Under the pieces are notes generated by a model. The model was not told the DNA's origin, ran no database searches, and saw only the letters and a program-made list of their open reading frames with translations. The translations under genes and the position numbers were made by a program. A DNA stretch of 64,000 nucleotides from Bradyrhizobium diazoefficiens (lineage in GTDB: Bacteria > Pseudomonadota > Alphaproteobacteria > Rhizobiales > Xanthobacteraceae), in NCBI RefSeq assembly GCF_016616885.1, contig NZ_CP067102.1, forward strand, positions 2,880,501-2,944,500. The letters are read 5' to 3'. How positions within the stretch are numbered: position 1 is the first letter of the stretch; each line of letters starts with the position of its first letter. Below are positions 19,845 to 29,069 of the stretch, piece by piece.

Positions 19845-20270
19845 ATGCTGCGACCATCGAGGCTCCTCGTGATCGCGTCTGCCGTCCTCCTGGCCTTCGG
19901 TCGAGCCGCGTCAGCCGAGGTGAAGGTCGGAGGCAGGCCGGAGGCCGTGCATCTCGAAGTCCAGAGCGCTTCGCTCCGCGATGTGCTAACGGCGCTGCAA
20001 GAGCGCTTCAATCTGCGTTATCGCACCACCGATGCGCTCGACACGCCGACGACGGGAGTCTTCGATGGACCATTGCGGCGCGTGGTGGCCCGGCTCCTCA
20101 GCGGCCATGACTATGCGATGCAGGTCACCGCTGACGGCGTCGACGTACTTGTACTGGCGCCGCAACAACCCGGCGCCGCCCCGGTCGCTGCGGTGACGCC
20201 GGCAAATGCGGCCAGGCCTCCGCTGACGCGCGAGGAACGCAGGCATTTCGAGCGCGGGCATCTGCGCTAG
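19845..20270 (+). CDS. Small exported protein with an STN-like domain
   Basis: A 141-aa protein with a clear signal peptide (MLRPSRLLVIASAVLLAFGR... ASA). Next comes a segment of about 75 residues, VHLEVQSASLRDVLTALQER onward, with the shape of the secretin/TonB short N-terminal (STN) domain: a beta strand, helix LRDVLTALQERFNL, then strand and helix. The tail is Pro/Ala-rich and basic. Its start is just behind the sulfotransferase stop (GTG 19839 would overlap it as GTGA; ATG 19845 begins the signal). The partner and role are unknown; coupling to the sulfotransferase is the only functional hint. Confidence 0.7.
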   Translation: MLRPSRLLVIASAVLLAFGRAASAEVKVGGRPEAVHLEVQSASLRDVLTALQERFNLRYRTTDALDTPTTGVFDGPLRRVVARLLSGHDYAMQVTADGVDVLVLAPQQPGAAPVAAVTPANAARPPLTREERRHFERGHLR

Positions 20271-20286
20271 GACGAACGACAACGCC

Positions 20287-21606
20287 TTAGCCTGCCGTCA
20301 CGTCCACGAGCTCGCCGCCTTCGAGCATCTTGGCCGCCTTGGCGCGGTCGAGGTCGCCTTCCCAGGCGGCCACGACGACTGTCGCCACGCAGTTGCCGAT
20401 GAGGTTGCCGACTGCGCGAGCCATGCCGATGAACCAGTCGACCGACAACACCAGCACGAGGCCGATCGCCGGAATGCTCGGCACCGCGTTCAGCGTCGCG
20501 GCGAGGATCACGATCGCCGAGCCCGGTACGCCGTGCGCGCCCTTTGACGTGATCAGGGAGACCCCCAGCACCAGCAGAAGATCGCCGAACGACAGCGGCG
20601 TGTTGGTGGCCTGCGCGATGAAGACGACGGCAAGCGTCAGATAGATCGAGAAGGCGTCGAGATTGAAGGAATAGCCGGTCGGAATCACCAGTCCGACGAC
20701 GGAATCCTTCACACCCATGCGCTCCAGCTTCTTCATGATCTGGGGAAGCACCGCGTCGGACGAGGCGGTCGCGAGCACGATGGTCAATTCCTCGCGCAGA
20801 TAGGCGAGGAATTTGAGGATGTTGATTCCGGCAAGCGCCATCACGCCGCCGAGCACGCCCAGCACGAAGATGCCGACCGAGACGTAGAACAGCATGACCA
20901 GCGAGACCAGCTGCTTCAGCGAGCCGACGCCGTATTTGCCGACGGTGTAGGCGACCGCGCCGAGCACGCCAAGCGGAGCGACGCGGACGATAAGTCCCAT
21001 GACGCGGAACAGCACCGTGGAGGCCGCGTCGATGACAGACGTGACCAGCTTGCCCTTCTCGCCGCCAACCAGTGCGAGGCCGATGCCGAACAGCACGGCG
21101 AAGAACAGCACCTGGAGCACGTCGTTGCGCGACAGCGCATCAAACGACGTGCTTGGAATGACGTTGAGCAGGAAAGCGCCGACACCTGCGCCCTGAAGCT
21201 TGTGGGCATTGTCGGCGTAGGTGTTGAGGGCCTTGGCATCGAGCGTCGAGGGATCGATGTTCATGCCATGGCCGGGGCCAAAGATGTAGGCGAGGATCAG
21301 CCCGACCACGAGCGCCACGGTGGTCATCACCTCGAAATAGAGCAGTGCCTTGACGCCGACCCGGCCGACCTTCTTGAGGTCGCCGGCGCCGGCAATGCCG
21401 TGGACGACGACGCAGAACACGATCGGTGCCACGATCATCGAGATCAGCTTCAGGAAGGCATCGCTGAGGATCTTGAGGCTGATGGCGAAGTCCGGCGCGA
21501 CCACGCCGAGGATGATACCGAGGATCAGCGCTGCGAGGACCTGGACGAACAGCGAGCCGTAAAGTGGTTTGCGCTCTGCGGCCGGGGCCGCGGCAATGGT
21601 CGACAT
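20287..21606 (-). CDS. dctA: C4-dicarboxylate:cation symporter DctA
   Basis: Inner-membrane secondary transporter of 439 aa in the DAACS family, which takes up succinate, fumarate and malate and fuels nitrogen-fixing symbionts. Recognisable blocks are LFVQVLAALILGIILG near the N-terminus, FLKLISMIVAPIVFCVVVHG, and the substrate-loop region VGLVIPTGYSFNLDAFSIYL. I chose ATG 21606 with GAGGG 7 nt upstream. It is divergent from the tetR-adenine deaminase operon and convergent with the STN-like gene. No dctBD pair is seen nearby, so its regulation cannot be read here. Confidence 0.92.
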   Translation of the reverse strand: MSTIAAAPAAERKPLYGSLFVQVLAALILGIILGVVAPDFAISLKILSDAFLKLISMIVAPIVFCVVVHGIAGAGDLKKVGRVGVKALLYFEVMTTVALVVGLILAYIFGPGHGMNIDPSTLDAKALNTYADNAHKLQGAGVGAFLLNVIPSTSFDALSRNDVLQVLFFAVLFGIGLALVGGEKGKLVTSVIDAASTVLFRVMGLIVRVAPLGVLGAVAYTVGKYGVGSLKQLVSLVMLFYVSVGIFVLGVLGGVMALAGINILKFLAYLREELTIVLATASSDAVLPQIMKKLERMGVKDSVVGLVIPTGYSFNLDAFSIYLTLAVVFIAQATNTPLSFGDLLLVLGVSLITSKGAHGVPGSAIVILAATLNAVPSIPAIGLVLVLSVDWFIGMARAVGNLIGNCVATVVVAAWEGDLDRAKAAKMLEGGELVDVTAG

Positions 21607-21824
21607 GACAAATCCCTCGATTCTGACGACGTTTCGTCCCAAGAACGAGCAACTAACGTGCCAGATTGTCGCGGATTATCCAGGAGAACGTCTGGTTTTC
21701 CGGCCTGCACATGCAGACGTCTGCGATGGCGATAGCGGTGCTCGCACGGGGCCGCCGGCCCCAGGCCATGCCGACGCCCATTGTTGCGGCGCGGTGTGCC
21801 TCAAGTCTCGGCTTGACCCTCCAA

Positions 21825-21840
21825 TCTGACCGATGTCAGA
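21825..21840. promoter_or_regulatory. Perfect palindrome TCTGAC-N4-GTCAGA, probable TetR operator
   Basis: Sixteen-base dyad TCTGACCGATGTCAGA ending 8 bp before the start codon of the TetR gene. Arms of six bases are exact inverted copies. Length, symmetry and position next to a TetR-family gene are typical of an autoregulatory operator that would also control the adenine deaminase and permease genes behind it. Confidence 0.65.
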
Positions 21841-21848
21841 CTTATGAC

Positions 21849-22517
21849 ATGAGTACAGTAAAGCGACATATCGCCAGCCTTCGCGACGAATATGCCGAGA
21901 TGACGCGGCAGCGCATCGTCGCGGCTTTTGTCGAGACGCTGGAGGACGAGGCGGCCGACGACATTTCCATGGCCGCGGTAGCCAAGCGCGCAAAGGTGGC
22001 CGAGCGAACCATCTACCGGCATTTCAAGACCCGCGCGGAGCTGTTTGCGGCGGCCGGCGAGTGGATCGAGGACAACGTCTTCAGCTATATTCCCTTTACC
22101 TCGCCCGACGAACTGCCGGATATTTTCCGCAAGCTGTGCAAACGATTTGACCGTCATCCGCATCTGGCGCGTGCCATTGCGATGACGCGGGCTGGCCGGC
22201 GGGTGCGCGCCGGCTTCCGGCGGCACCTGATCGACCAGCATCGCAAGGCGATGGCGCCGCTGGTGCGGCATCTCCCCGCAAAGGAGGTCCGCCAGGCGGA
22301 GGCGCTCGCATCCTATCTCAACAACGTGCTGGCCTGGAATGCGATGCGTGAGGACTTTGGCATGTCCAGCGCCGAGGTCGCCGACACGGTCGAGTGGGCG
22401 CTCACGACCCTTTTGAAAGATGTCCGTCAGCGCGATGCCGCTGCGGCGTGCAACGGCAAGGATGGCAAATCGCCGCGCAAGCGAAGCACTGCGCGCGAAC
22501 GCACCGGCGTGGAGTGA
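21849..22517 (+). CDS. TetR/AcrR-family transcriptional regulator
   Basis: A 222-aa regulator with an N-terminal TetR helix-turn-helix, SMAAVAKRAKVAERTIYRHF, near residues 38-57, and an all-helical ligand domain after it. The last 30 residues are basic and probably disordered. It is the first gene of an operon with adenine deaminase (8-bp gap) and an AzgA-type permease, so the likely ligand is a purine or a breakdown product. Start at ATG 21849 was chosen because it begins just before the HTH; the palindrome at 21825-21840 lies directly upstream. Confidence 0.88.
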   Translation: MSTVKRHIASLRDEYAEMTRQRIVAAFVETLEDEAADDISMAAVAKRAKVAERTIYRHFKTRAELFAAAGEWIEDNVFSYIPFTSPDELPDIFRKLCKRFDRHPHLARAIAMTRAGRRVRAGFRRHLIDQHRKAMAPLVRHLPAKEVRQAEALASYLNNVLAWNAMREDFGMSSAEVADTVEWALTTLLKDVRQRDAAAACNGKDGKSPRKRSTARERTGVE

Positions 22518-22525
22518 GGCAGGCC

Positions 22526-24391
22526 ATGAACGCGATTCCCGACGACCTCCTGATCAACGCGTCCGACGAGGTTCGCATTCGTCAGGTCCTGGTGCTGACG
22601 GCGCTCGGTCGTCGCACGGCCGATCGCGCCTTGCGGGTCGGCAGGTTGCTCGATGTGCACAGCCGCAGCTGGAGCGAGGATCAGGAGATCGTCTTCAAGG
22701 GACGGCGCATCGCCTGGGTCGGGCCGGCCGGCAGCTATCCCGGCGAGGTCCGCGAGCGCGTGCATCGGCCGGATCTTGCGGCGGTCCCCGGTTTCGGCGA
22801 GGTGCACAAGCATATCGAAAGCTCGCATCTGACGCCGGAATGGGAGGCGGCGCTGGTGCTGCCGCATGGCAATACCTGGACCTGCGAGGCGAGCCACGAG
22901 TTCTCCAACGTCAACGGCGCCCGCAATCTCGAGTTTTGGTTCGAAGCACGCCGCCGCGGCTCGCCGCTCAAGATATTTCCGCAGCCGGGATCGGCGGTGC
23001 CGCCGACAGCCTATGAGTGGGGTGGCGGCTGGTATGGCCACGACGAGCAGGCGGGCTTCATGGCCGAGAGCCTGATGGTCACCGGGCTCGACGAAGTCAT
23101 GGATTGGCCGGCGGTGTGGAATCCCGACAATCCCTCCTACAAGCGGCTCTGGGGCATGATCGAGGCGACGTTCGCAGCGCGTGGCGTCGTCGAAGGCCAC
23201 GCCTCGGGCTTGCGGGATCTGCCCTCCATCAACGCCTTTGCCGCGGCCGGGCTCGCCTCCGACCACGAGGTGCAGACGCCGGAGGAGACCTGGGACAAGC
23301 TCACCCGCGGCTTGTTCGTCGAGCTGCGAGTCTACGCGATGGATGAGATCGTGAAATGGCTGCTCGCGAAGGGTCTGCAGGACTGGTCGCAGATCGCGTT
23401 CACGACGGATGACCGCAGTGCCAGCCACACGCTCGAGCTCGGCGCCAGCGATCACAATGCGCGGGTCGCGATCGAGGCCGGCCTTGCGCCCGAGATCGCA
23501 ATCCAGTGTCTCACCATCAACCCGGCGCGGCACATGCGCCTCACGCCGTTCGTCGGCAGCCTGGCTCCGGGGCGGTTCGGCGATGTCGTGCTGCTCTCGG
23601 ACGTGGCCAAGCTCACGATCGCCGAAGTGTGGGCCGATGGCGCGCAGGTCTCCGAGGGCAAACGCTATCTCGGCCAAGTGCCCGAGATCCAGTGGCCGGA
23701 TTGGGCAACCAAGACGGTCAACATCAAGCGCGCGATCAAGCCTCAGGATTTCGAACTGCCGGCCGAGCCTGGCCGTAGCACGATGAAGGCGGCGGTGATC
23801 CGTCCCTTCCATTGGCATCCCGAATTCTACACCCTCGAGCTGCCGGTGCGTAACGGTGCCGTGCAGCGCGACGAGAGCGAGGCCATCACCAAATTCGCCA
23901 TCGTCGATCGCTTTTCCGGCGACGGGCGCGTCGCCAAGATGTTCTGGCGCGGCTGTGGCCCGCGCACGCCGGAGACGGCTGTTGCCTGCTCGGTGGCGCA
24001 CGACAAGCACAACATCTGGGTGGTCGGCTCGTCCGACGCGGCGATGGCAAAGGCGGTCAACGCGCTGATCGAGCTTCAGGGCGGCTGGGCGCTGGTGCGC
24101 GAGGGCGAGCTCGTTGCCACCGTGCGTTTCGAGGTCGGCGGGCTGATGAGCTGTCGCTCGGCGCAAGCGCTCGATGCCGAGATGCAGGCGCTTTATGCGG
24201 AAGGTCGCAAGATCGACTGGATGTACGAGCCGACGTTCCGGCCGCGCTGGTATCCGGGATTCCCGGAGAGGCTCATGTTTGCGACGCTGACCTGTGCGCC
24301 CTGGAGCTGGGTGCTGGTGGCGCCGTGCGAGCAGGCGCCGCTCGGGTTCATTGATGTGCAGACCGGCGAAGCGCATCCGGTGGTCTGGTAG
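22526..24391 (+). CDS. ade: Adenine deaminase
   Basis: Metal-dependent amidohydrolase of 621 aa that converts adenine to hypoxanthine and ammonia. Metal ligands H94 and H96 lie in PGFGEVHKHIESSHL, the adenine-deaminase version of the HxH motif. AFTTDDRSASH carries the later catalytic Asp. The C-terminal FEVGGLMSCR segment is also typical of the Ade family. Length fits the long Ade form. It follows the TetR gene by 8 bp with a purine-rich ribosome site and precedes an AzgA-like permease by 13 bp, which together make a self-contained adenine uptake and deamination unit. Confidence 0.88.
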   Translation: MNAIPDDLLINASDEVRIRQVLVLTALGRRTADRALRVGRLLDVHSRSWSEDQEIVFKGRRIAWVGPAGSYPGEVRERVHRPDLAAVPGFGEVHKHIESSHLTPEWEAALVLPHGNTWTCEASHEFSNVNGARNLEFWFEARRRGSPLKIFPQPGSAVPPTAYEWGGGWYGHDEQAGFMAESLMVTGLDEVMDWPAVWNPDNPSYKRLWGMIEATFAARGVVEGHASGLRDLPSINAFAAAGLASDHEVQTPEETWDKLTRGLFVELRVYAMDEIVKWLLAKGLQDWSQIAFTTDDRSASHTLELGASDHNARVAIEAGLAPEIAIQCLTINPARHMRLTPFVGSLAPGRFGDVVLLSDVAKLTIAEVWADGAQVSEGKRYLGQVPEIQWPDWATKTVNIKRAIKPQDFELPAEPGRSTMKAAVIRPFHWHPEFYTLELPVRNGAVQRDESEAITKFAIVDRFSGDGRVAKMFWRGCGPRTPETAVACSVAHDKHNIWVVGSSDAAMAKAVNALIELQGGWALVREGELVATVRFEVGGLMSCRSAQALDAEMQALYAEGRKIDWMYEPTFRPRWYPGFPERLMFATLTCAPWSWVLVAPCEQAPLGFIDVQTGEAHPVVW

Positions 24392-24404
24392 GGGGAAGAC
24401 GGCG

Positions 24405-25796
24405 ATGGACGAAATGACGAAGCCGCAAGCCGCTCCCGCCGAGCCGGCACCGGGCGCAGCCTCGGGGCTGCTTGATCGCACCTTCGGTCTCACCGCGCGT
24501 GGCACGAGCGTCGGCCGCGAGGTGATGGCTGGCGCGACGACGTTCGCGGCGATGGCCTATATCATCGCCGTCAACCCCGCGATCATGTCCAACGCCGGGA
24601 TGGACCGTGCCGATCTCGTCAGCGCCACGGCGCTCGCCGCGATCGTCGGCTCGGTGATGATGGGGCTGTGGGCCAATCTGCCGCTTGCGGTGGCGCCCGC
24701 GATGGGCTCGAACGTCATCTTCACCTATGTCATCGTCAAGCAGATGGGCATGCCCTGGCAGGGCGCGCTCGCCATGGTCGCCTTCACCGGTGTGCTGTTC
24801 CTGATCCTCAGCCTGTCGAAGCTGCGCGAGAAAGTCGCGAAGGACGTGCCGGAAGCGCTGAAGATCGGCATCCAGGCGGCGGTCGGCACTCTCATCGTCT
24901 TCATTGCGCTACGGGGCGCCGGATTCGTGGTCCAGAATCCGTCAACCTATATCGCCATGGGCTCCTTGCGCAGCCCGCCGGTGCTGCTGACGCTGTTCGG
25001 TCTCCTGCTCACGCCGGTGCTGGTGGTGCGCCGGGTGCCGGCGGCGCTGATCCTGTCAATCGCGGTGCTCACGCTGATCGGCTTCTTCGTCCCAAGCGCC
25101 AACGGCAAGATGGTGACGTCAGTGCCATCAGCCATCATGGCGTGGCCGCGCTGGCCGACCAGCACCTTCATGGCGCTCGACATCGGCTATCTCTTCAGCC
25201 ATTTCGTCGTCGCACTGCCGCTGCTGTTCTATTTCTTGTGCGCCGAATTCTTCTCGACGCTGGGCACGCTGATCGGCGTGACCGGAGCCGCCAATTTGCG
25301 CAAGCCAGACGGCTCAATCCCGAATGCCACCGCCGCGTTTGCGACCGATGCGACAGCATCAATCGTCGGACCGCTGCTCGGAACCTCCGTCGTCACGGCC
25401 TATATCGAATCCATCACCGGTGTGCAGGCCGGCGGTCGCACCGGCCTGACCTCGTTGACCGTCGCGGGATTCTTCTTTCTTGCGCTGTTCTTCTGGCCGA
25501 TCTTCGTCGTTATCCCGCCGCAAGCGACCGCGCCCGCACTCGTGCTCGTCGGCGTGCTGATGATGCAAGGGCTCGCCCGCATCGACATGACCGACCTCGT
25601 CAATGCGGCTCCGATCACGTTGACGCTGCTGGTCACCGTGCTGACCAATAACCTGATCAACGGAATGGCGCTGGGTACACTGAGCTACATCGCTCTGGAA
25701 GTGGCCGTCGGCCGGCGGTCGCAGATTCCGGCGATGGTGTGGGGACTCGGGGTCGTATTCGTCGCATATGCGATCGTGATCGCACAGATCTTTTGA
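24405..25796 (+). CDS. NCS2-family adenine/guanine/hypoxanthine permease (AzgA-like)
   Basis: Inner-membrane purine symporter of 463 aa. Family blocks include GLTARGTSVGREVMAGATTF, AYIIAVNPAIMSNAGM and FFSTLGTLIGVTG, and it has about a dozen hydrophobic segments. AzgA-type NCS2 proteins import adenine, guanine or hypoxanthine with protons. It is the last gene of the TetR-ade operon and would supply adenine to the deaminase. Together with the two ABC importers the window has three separate purine-type uptake systems. Confidence 0.88.
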   Translation: MDEMTKPQAAPAEPAPGAASGLLDRTFGLTARGTSVGREVMAGATTFAAMAYIIAVNPAIMSNAGMDRADLVSATALAAIVGSVMMGLWANLPLAVAPAMGSNVIFTYVIVKQMGMPWQGALAMVAFTGVLFLILSLSKLREKVAKDVPEALKIGIQAAVGTLIVFIALRGAGFVVQNPSTYIAMGSLRSPPVLLTLFGLLLTPVLVVRRVPAALILSIAVLTLIGFFVPSANGKMVTSVPSAIMAWPRWPTSTFMALDIGYLFSHFVVALPLLFYFLCAEFFSTLGTLIGVTGAANLRKPDGSIPNATAAFATDATASIVGPLLGTSVVTAYIESITGVQAGGRTGLTSLTVAGFFFLALFFWPIFVVIPPQATAPALVLVGVLMMQGLARIDMTDLVNAAPITLTLLVTVLTNNLINGMALGTLSYIALEVAVGRRSQIPAMVWGLGVVFVAYAIVIAQIF

Positions 25797-25804
25797 TGCG
25801 TACG

Positions 25805-26026
25805 TTACGCCGCGAGGTCCAGCAATCGGCACGATCCGCGCACCAGCACCTTGCGTCCGATGGGGGTCATCGTGGGCACGCCATTATCAATGACAACGAG
25901 GCCAAGCTTGACGAGGCTGTCGACGAGATAGGCCTTCGAGAGGCGATTGCTCACTACGGGATTACGAAGTGTGCGCAGGGCTGCCCATTGATCCGGCGAA
26001 AGATCGAAGTCGAAATCGTCGTTCAT
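25805..26026 (-). CDS. Small winged-helix-like conserved hypothetical protein
   Basis: A 73-aa protein. The sequence has helix-rich start DLSPDQWAALRTLRNP, then SKAYLVDSLVKLGLVVIDNG and a short beta-like VPTMTPIGRKVLVRG, the layout of a small winged helix. GAGG lies 4 nt before the ATG. It converges on the purine permease gene, ending 9 bp from its stop. The role is unknown; this layout recurs in small Bradyrhizobium proteins (compare the 63-aa protein at 53057). Confidence 0.65.
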   Translation of the reverse strand: MNDDFDFDLSPDQWAALRTLRNPVVSNRLSKAYLVDSLVKLGLVVIDNGVPTMTPIGRKVLVRGSCRLLDLAA

Positions 26027-26375
26027 GTTGCCTCAAGCGATAGTCACGTTCGCAGCGCCCCTGTTAGCGGCACTGCATGAAGACCATGCGACGACAATGA
26101 GTCGGGAATTCGGTGAGCTGTTTAGAACTTCTCTTCACGAATTGCCGCAGTCTGTTGCGCCACAATGGTTAAGATCGTTCGGATACGGATATCGTCCCCA
26201 TCGCTGATCACTAATTGATGATCTCACTTGATGTTGCGATGCGACGTCGCAGTGCACGGGAAGTGTTGCTGTCTCATTCTGCGTCGCGATACGCACAGAA
26301 ATTGATGGGGCGGCCGGTCTTGATTCTGTTAGGCTGATTCGCGGGGAATAGCTTCACACACAGGAGTGTGAGTGC
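26027..26375. other. Intergenic region without a supported gene
   Basis: About 350 bp between two small divergent genes. It is more AT-rich than its neighbours and should hold both promoters. A 60-codon open frame at 26025-26207 has no ribosome site and overlaps the start of the minus-strand gene, so I do not accept it. No repeat or RNA gene recognised. Confidence 0.4.
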
Positions 26376-26558
26376 ATGAACAGGCTGGTCGAAATTCGCA
26401 GTCAGGAATCCCTGTGCCGTGAGCGCGCCGCGCTCGATTTTGAGCGTCGGGTTTTCTGGCTTGCGCAAGCCCAGGAATGGGAACAGCGCGCGCTCGACGA
26501 AATTGCCTATCACTTTCGCGAGGGGAACATTCCTCGGGCGGAGCTTGCGCGAAGCTGA
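26376..26558 (+). CDS. Small conserved hypothetical protein
   Basis: A 60-aa, strongly helical, charged protein (MNRLVEIRSQESLCRERAAL onward) without membrane segments. AGGAG lies 9 nt before the ATG, supporting translation. It ends 21 bp before the stop of the convergent VWA gene. I do not recognise a domain; the composition suggests a small helical cytoplasmic protein. Confidence 0.6.
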   Translation: MNRLVEIRSQESLCRERAALDFERRVFWLAQAQEWEQRALDEIAYHFREGNIPRAELARS

Positions 26559-26579
26559 CGTTGGCCGCCAGCTCAGGAC

Positions 26580-27968
26580 TTACTGGTAAGTCGCAACGAT
26601 ATCGGACACCGCGCGCTCGAGCTGCTGCGCGGTGGCGCATTGCCGCACCACGCTGCAAAAGGTCGCATAACGCGGCATCTCGGAATCGCCAAAGCCCCAG
26701 GCGAGCCGTCCTTCGGGGTTGAGCCAGACCAGCCGCTTCGAGCGTTCGGAGATTCGGCGCAGGATATCGGCGCGCGGGTCGAGATTATTGCTGCGGGCGT
26801 CGCCGAGCACGATCACCGTGGTCTGCGGCGTCAGCGTGCTCATGAAGTCTTTTTCGAAATCGACCAGCGAAGAGCCGTAATCGGACGAGCCGAAGCCGAC
26901 CTTGGACATGATCTCGGCCATCGCCTCTTCGGGCGACTTCTTCTCCAGGATCTCGCTGACCTCGATCAGATGCGACGAGAATGCGAAGGAACGGACGTCA
27001 TCCACGACTTCATGCAGCGAGTGGATCAGGAGCAGGAAGAAATCCGAGACCTGCGCGACCGAGCCGGAGACATCGCACAGTGCCACGATCTTCGGTCGGT
27101 CGCGGTGCTTGCGCTTCCATGCGGTAAGGAAGGGGATGCCGCCCCAGGCGGCGTTGCGGCGCAGCGTGCGGCGGACATCCAGGTGACCGCGGCGCTGCCG
27201 CTTGCGCGGTTTCGAATAGCGCTCACGCAGGCGGCGCGCGATCTGACGGATGAGAGCCCGCATCTCGGCGACCTGACGCCGCTCGATGCGGGCCAGCGGC
27301 GCGTTGCGCAGGATGTCGTTGCGGAGGTTTTCGGCCTCTTCGCGGGCATAGAGCGCAAGCCCTTGCGAGACGGTATCACGCACCGCCTCGCGCAGGGCGT
27401 CGAGCGCGGCCCGCAGACGCTCGGCCAGCGACGGGTTGGTCGCGGTCAGCGCGTCGAGATCGTCGCGCAGGCGCTGAAGGCCCATGGCGTCGAGGATGCG
27501 ACTGGAGAACATGCCGCGCTGGGTCGAATAGCGGATGTCGGACAGCGAGGCCGCACCGGAGGCGCTGGCGATCGCGGCTTGGATTGCGTTGCGGTCTTGC
27601 GACAGCAGCATCTGGGCAAGCGGGCCCAGGCTCTCGGGAGGTTGACCTTCGCCGGGCTCGCTCACCGGGCCTGATGACGGAGACTGATCAGCCTGTTGAT
27701 CCGCATCCTGCGAAGCATCGTCGCTATTGGCCTCGGGCTGATCCTGCCGCGGCTCGGGCTGGCTGAAGAATAGATCAAAGCAGTCGCCGAGCGCGAGCTT
27801 CTCGTCCTGCGACTTTGCGAGCGTCAGAAGCAGCGCGTCGCGCAGGATGGCACGGTCGGTGAGACCGACCTGCGCGACGGCGCGCATCGCATCGACGCTT
27901 TCGGCGGGCGAGACATGGACGCCGGCCCCGCGCGCCGCCCGAAAGAAACGATGGAGGTTCTCGCGCAT
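26580..27968 (-). CDS. VWA-domain protein, CoxE-like
   Basis: A 462-aa cytoplasmic protein of the CoxE family. The N-terminal half is helical with an acidic, Gln/Ser-rich linker near residues 80-120. The C-terminal von Willebrand A domain shows the MIDAS motif DVSGS in KIVALCDVSGSVAQVSDFFL, plus VIVLGDARSN later. CoxE-like proteins work with a MoxR ATPase to insert metals or remodel enzyme complexes. The partner ATPase lies 6 bp upstream in the same operon. No carbon-monoxide dehydrogenase genes are adjacent, so the client is unknown. Confidence 0.88.
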   Translation of the reverse strand: MRENLHRFFRAARGAGVHVSPAESVDAMRAVAQVGLTDRAILRDALLLTLAKSQDEKLALGDCFDLFFSQPEPRQDQPEANSDDASQDADQQADQSPSSGPVSEPGEGQPPESLGPLAQMLLSQDRNAIQAAIASASGAASLSDIRYSTQRGMFSSRILDAMGLQRLRDDLDALTATNPSLAERLRAALDALREAVRDTVSQGLALYAREEAENLRNDILRNAPLARIERRQVAEMRALIRQIARRLRERYSKPRKRQRRGHLDVRRTLRRNAAWGGIPFLTAWKRKHRDRPKIVALCDVSGSVAQVSDFFLLLIHSLHEVVDDVRSFAFSSHLIEVSEILEKKSPEEAMAEIMSKVGFGSSDYGSSLVDFEKDFMSTLTPQTTVIVLGDARSNNLDPRADILRRISERSKRLVWLNPEGRLAWGFGDSEMPRYATFCSVVRQCATAQQLERAVSDIVATYQ

Positions 27969-27974
27969 CGGGCG

Positions 27975-28922
27975 TCAACCGAAGACGTTGGACCGTGCCG
28001 CCTTGGCAATGAAGGTCGTGATCTGGGGGTGCGCTGCCTCGATATCGGCCTCGTATTTCAGGAGCACGTTGAGGGTGTCCTTGACGATCTCCGTGTCGAG
28101 CTCGGAAGCCTGAAGCAGCACCAGCACGCGGGCCCAGTCGATCGTCTCGCTGACCGAGGGCAGCTTCTTCAAATCCAGCGAACGGATCTCGTGGATGAAG
28201 CCGACCATCTGCCGGCGCAGGGTCTGCGAGATGCCGGGAATGCGGCTCTCGACGATACGCTCCTCAAGCCGCTGCTCGGGGAAGCCGATATGCAGATGCA
28301 GGCAGCGCCGTTTCAGGGCGTCGCCGAGGTCGCGCTCGCTGTTGGAGGTGAGGATCACCGTCGGCGGCGTGATCGCCGAGACGGTGCCGAGCTCCGGGAT
28401 CGTGACCTGGAAGTCCGAGAGGATTTCCAGCAGCAGCGATTCGAATTCGGCATCCGACTTGTCGATCTCGTCGATCAGCAGCACGCAGCCGCCCGGCTGC
28501 TCCAGCGCCTGGAGAAGGGGACGCGGCTCGACGAACTCCTTGGAAAAGAACACGTCGCCGAAATCATGAAGTTGTTCGAGCGCGGCGTGCAGCGTCTGCG
28601 CGCCGCCAAGGACTTCGCCGAGCTTGTCCTTGAGGATTTGGGTGTAGAGCAGCTGCTTGGCGTATTTCCACTCATAGAGCGCCTTGGCTTCGTCGAGGCC
28701 TTCGTAGCACTGCAAACGGATCATCTTCATGCCGCGCCAGGCCGCGATCGCCTTGGCAAGCTCGGTCTTGCCGACGCCCGCAGGACCCTCGACCAGGATC
28801 GGCTTTTCGATCTGCTGCGACAAATAGACGGCGGTCGCGATCTGCCGGCTCGCGATATAGCCTTGCGCAGCGAGGCCGCTCTCCACTGCCTCGATCGAGG
28901 TCGAGGCCTTCTGTTCAGCCAC
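27975..28922 (-). CDS. MoxR-family AAA ATPase
   Basis: A 315-aa AAA+ chaperone-like ATPase. Walker A is VEGPAGVGKTELAKAI, Walker B is GCVLLIDEIDKSD, sensor 1 is VILTSNSERDL. I chose the GTG at 28922 with GGGAG 9 nt upstream; the longer open frame begins with TTG at 28985 and adds a non-conserved stretch. It precedes the CoxE-like VWA gene by 6 bp, a recurring MoxR/VWA pair used for maturation of metalloenzymes or complexes. Client not determinable here. Confidence 0.88.
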   Translation of the reverse strand: MAEQKASTSIEAVESGLAAQGYIASRQIATAVYLSQQIEKPILVEGPAGVGKTELAKAIAAWRGMKMIRLQCYEGLDEAKALYEWKYAKQLLYTQILKDKLGEVLGGAQTLHAALEQLHDFGDVFFSKEFVEPRPLLQALEQPGGCVLLIDEIDKSDAEFESLLLEILSDFQVTIPELGTVSAITPPTVILTSNSERDLGDALKRRCLHLHIGFPEQRLEERIVESRIPGISQTLRRQMVGFIHEIRSLDLKKLPSVSETIDWARVLVLLQASELDTEIVKDTLNVLLKYEADIEAAHPQITTFIAKAARSNVFG

Positions 28923-29069
28923 GAAAGGGCGCTCCCAAAGGTCTTGCTTGAGGCTTGTTCTGCCTGCGTTCCCGGCAAAGAACAAGCCTCGTTTGGGACG
29001 GGCCTGATCCGCGCTGACGGCTGCTTTTTCCGTTCAGCGCAAATACTTAACGGGCGAGTTATGGTGCGG

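Noticed and set aside
22427..24505. 692-codon minus-strand frame opposite adenine deaminase
   Set aside because: Antisense shadow; composition rich in Arg/His/Gly typical of such frames.
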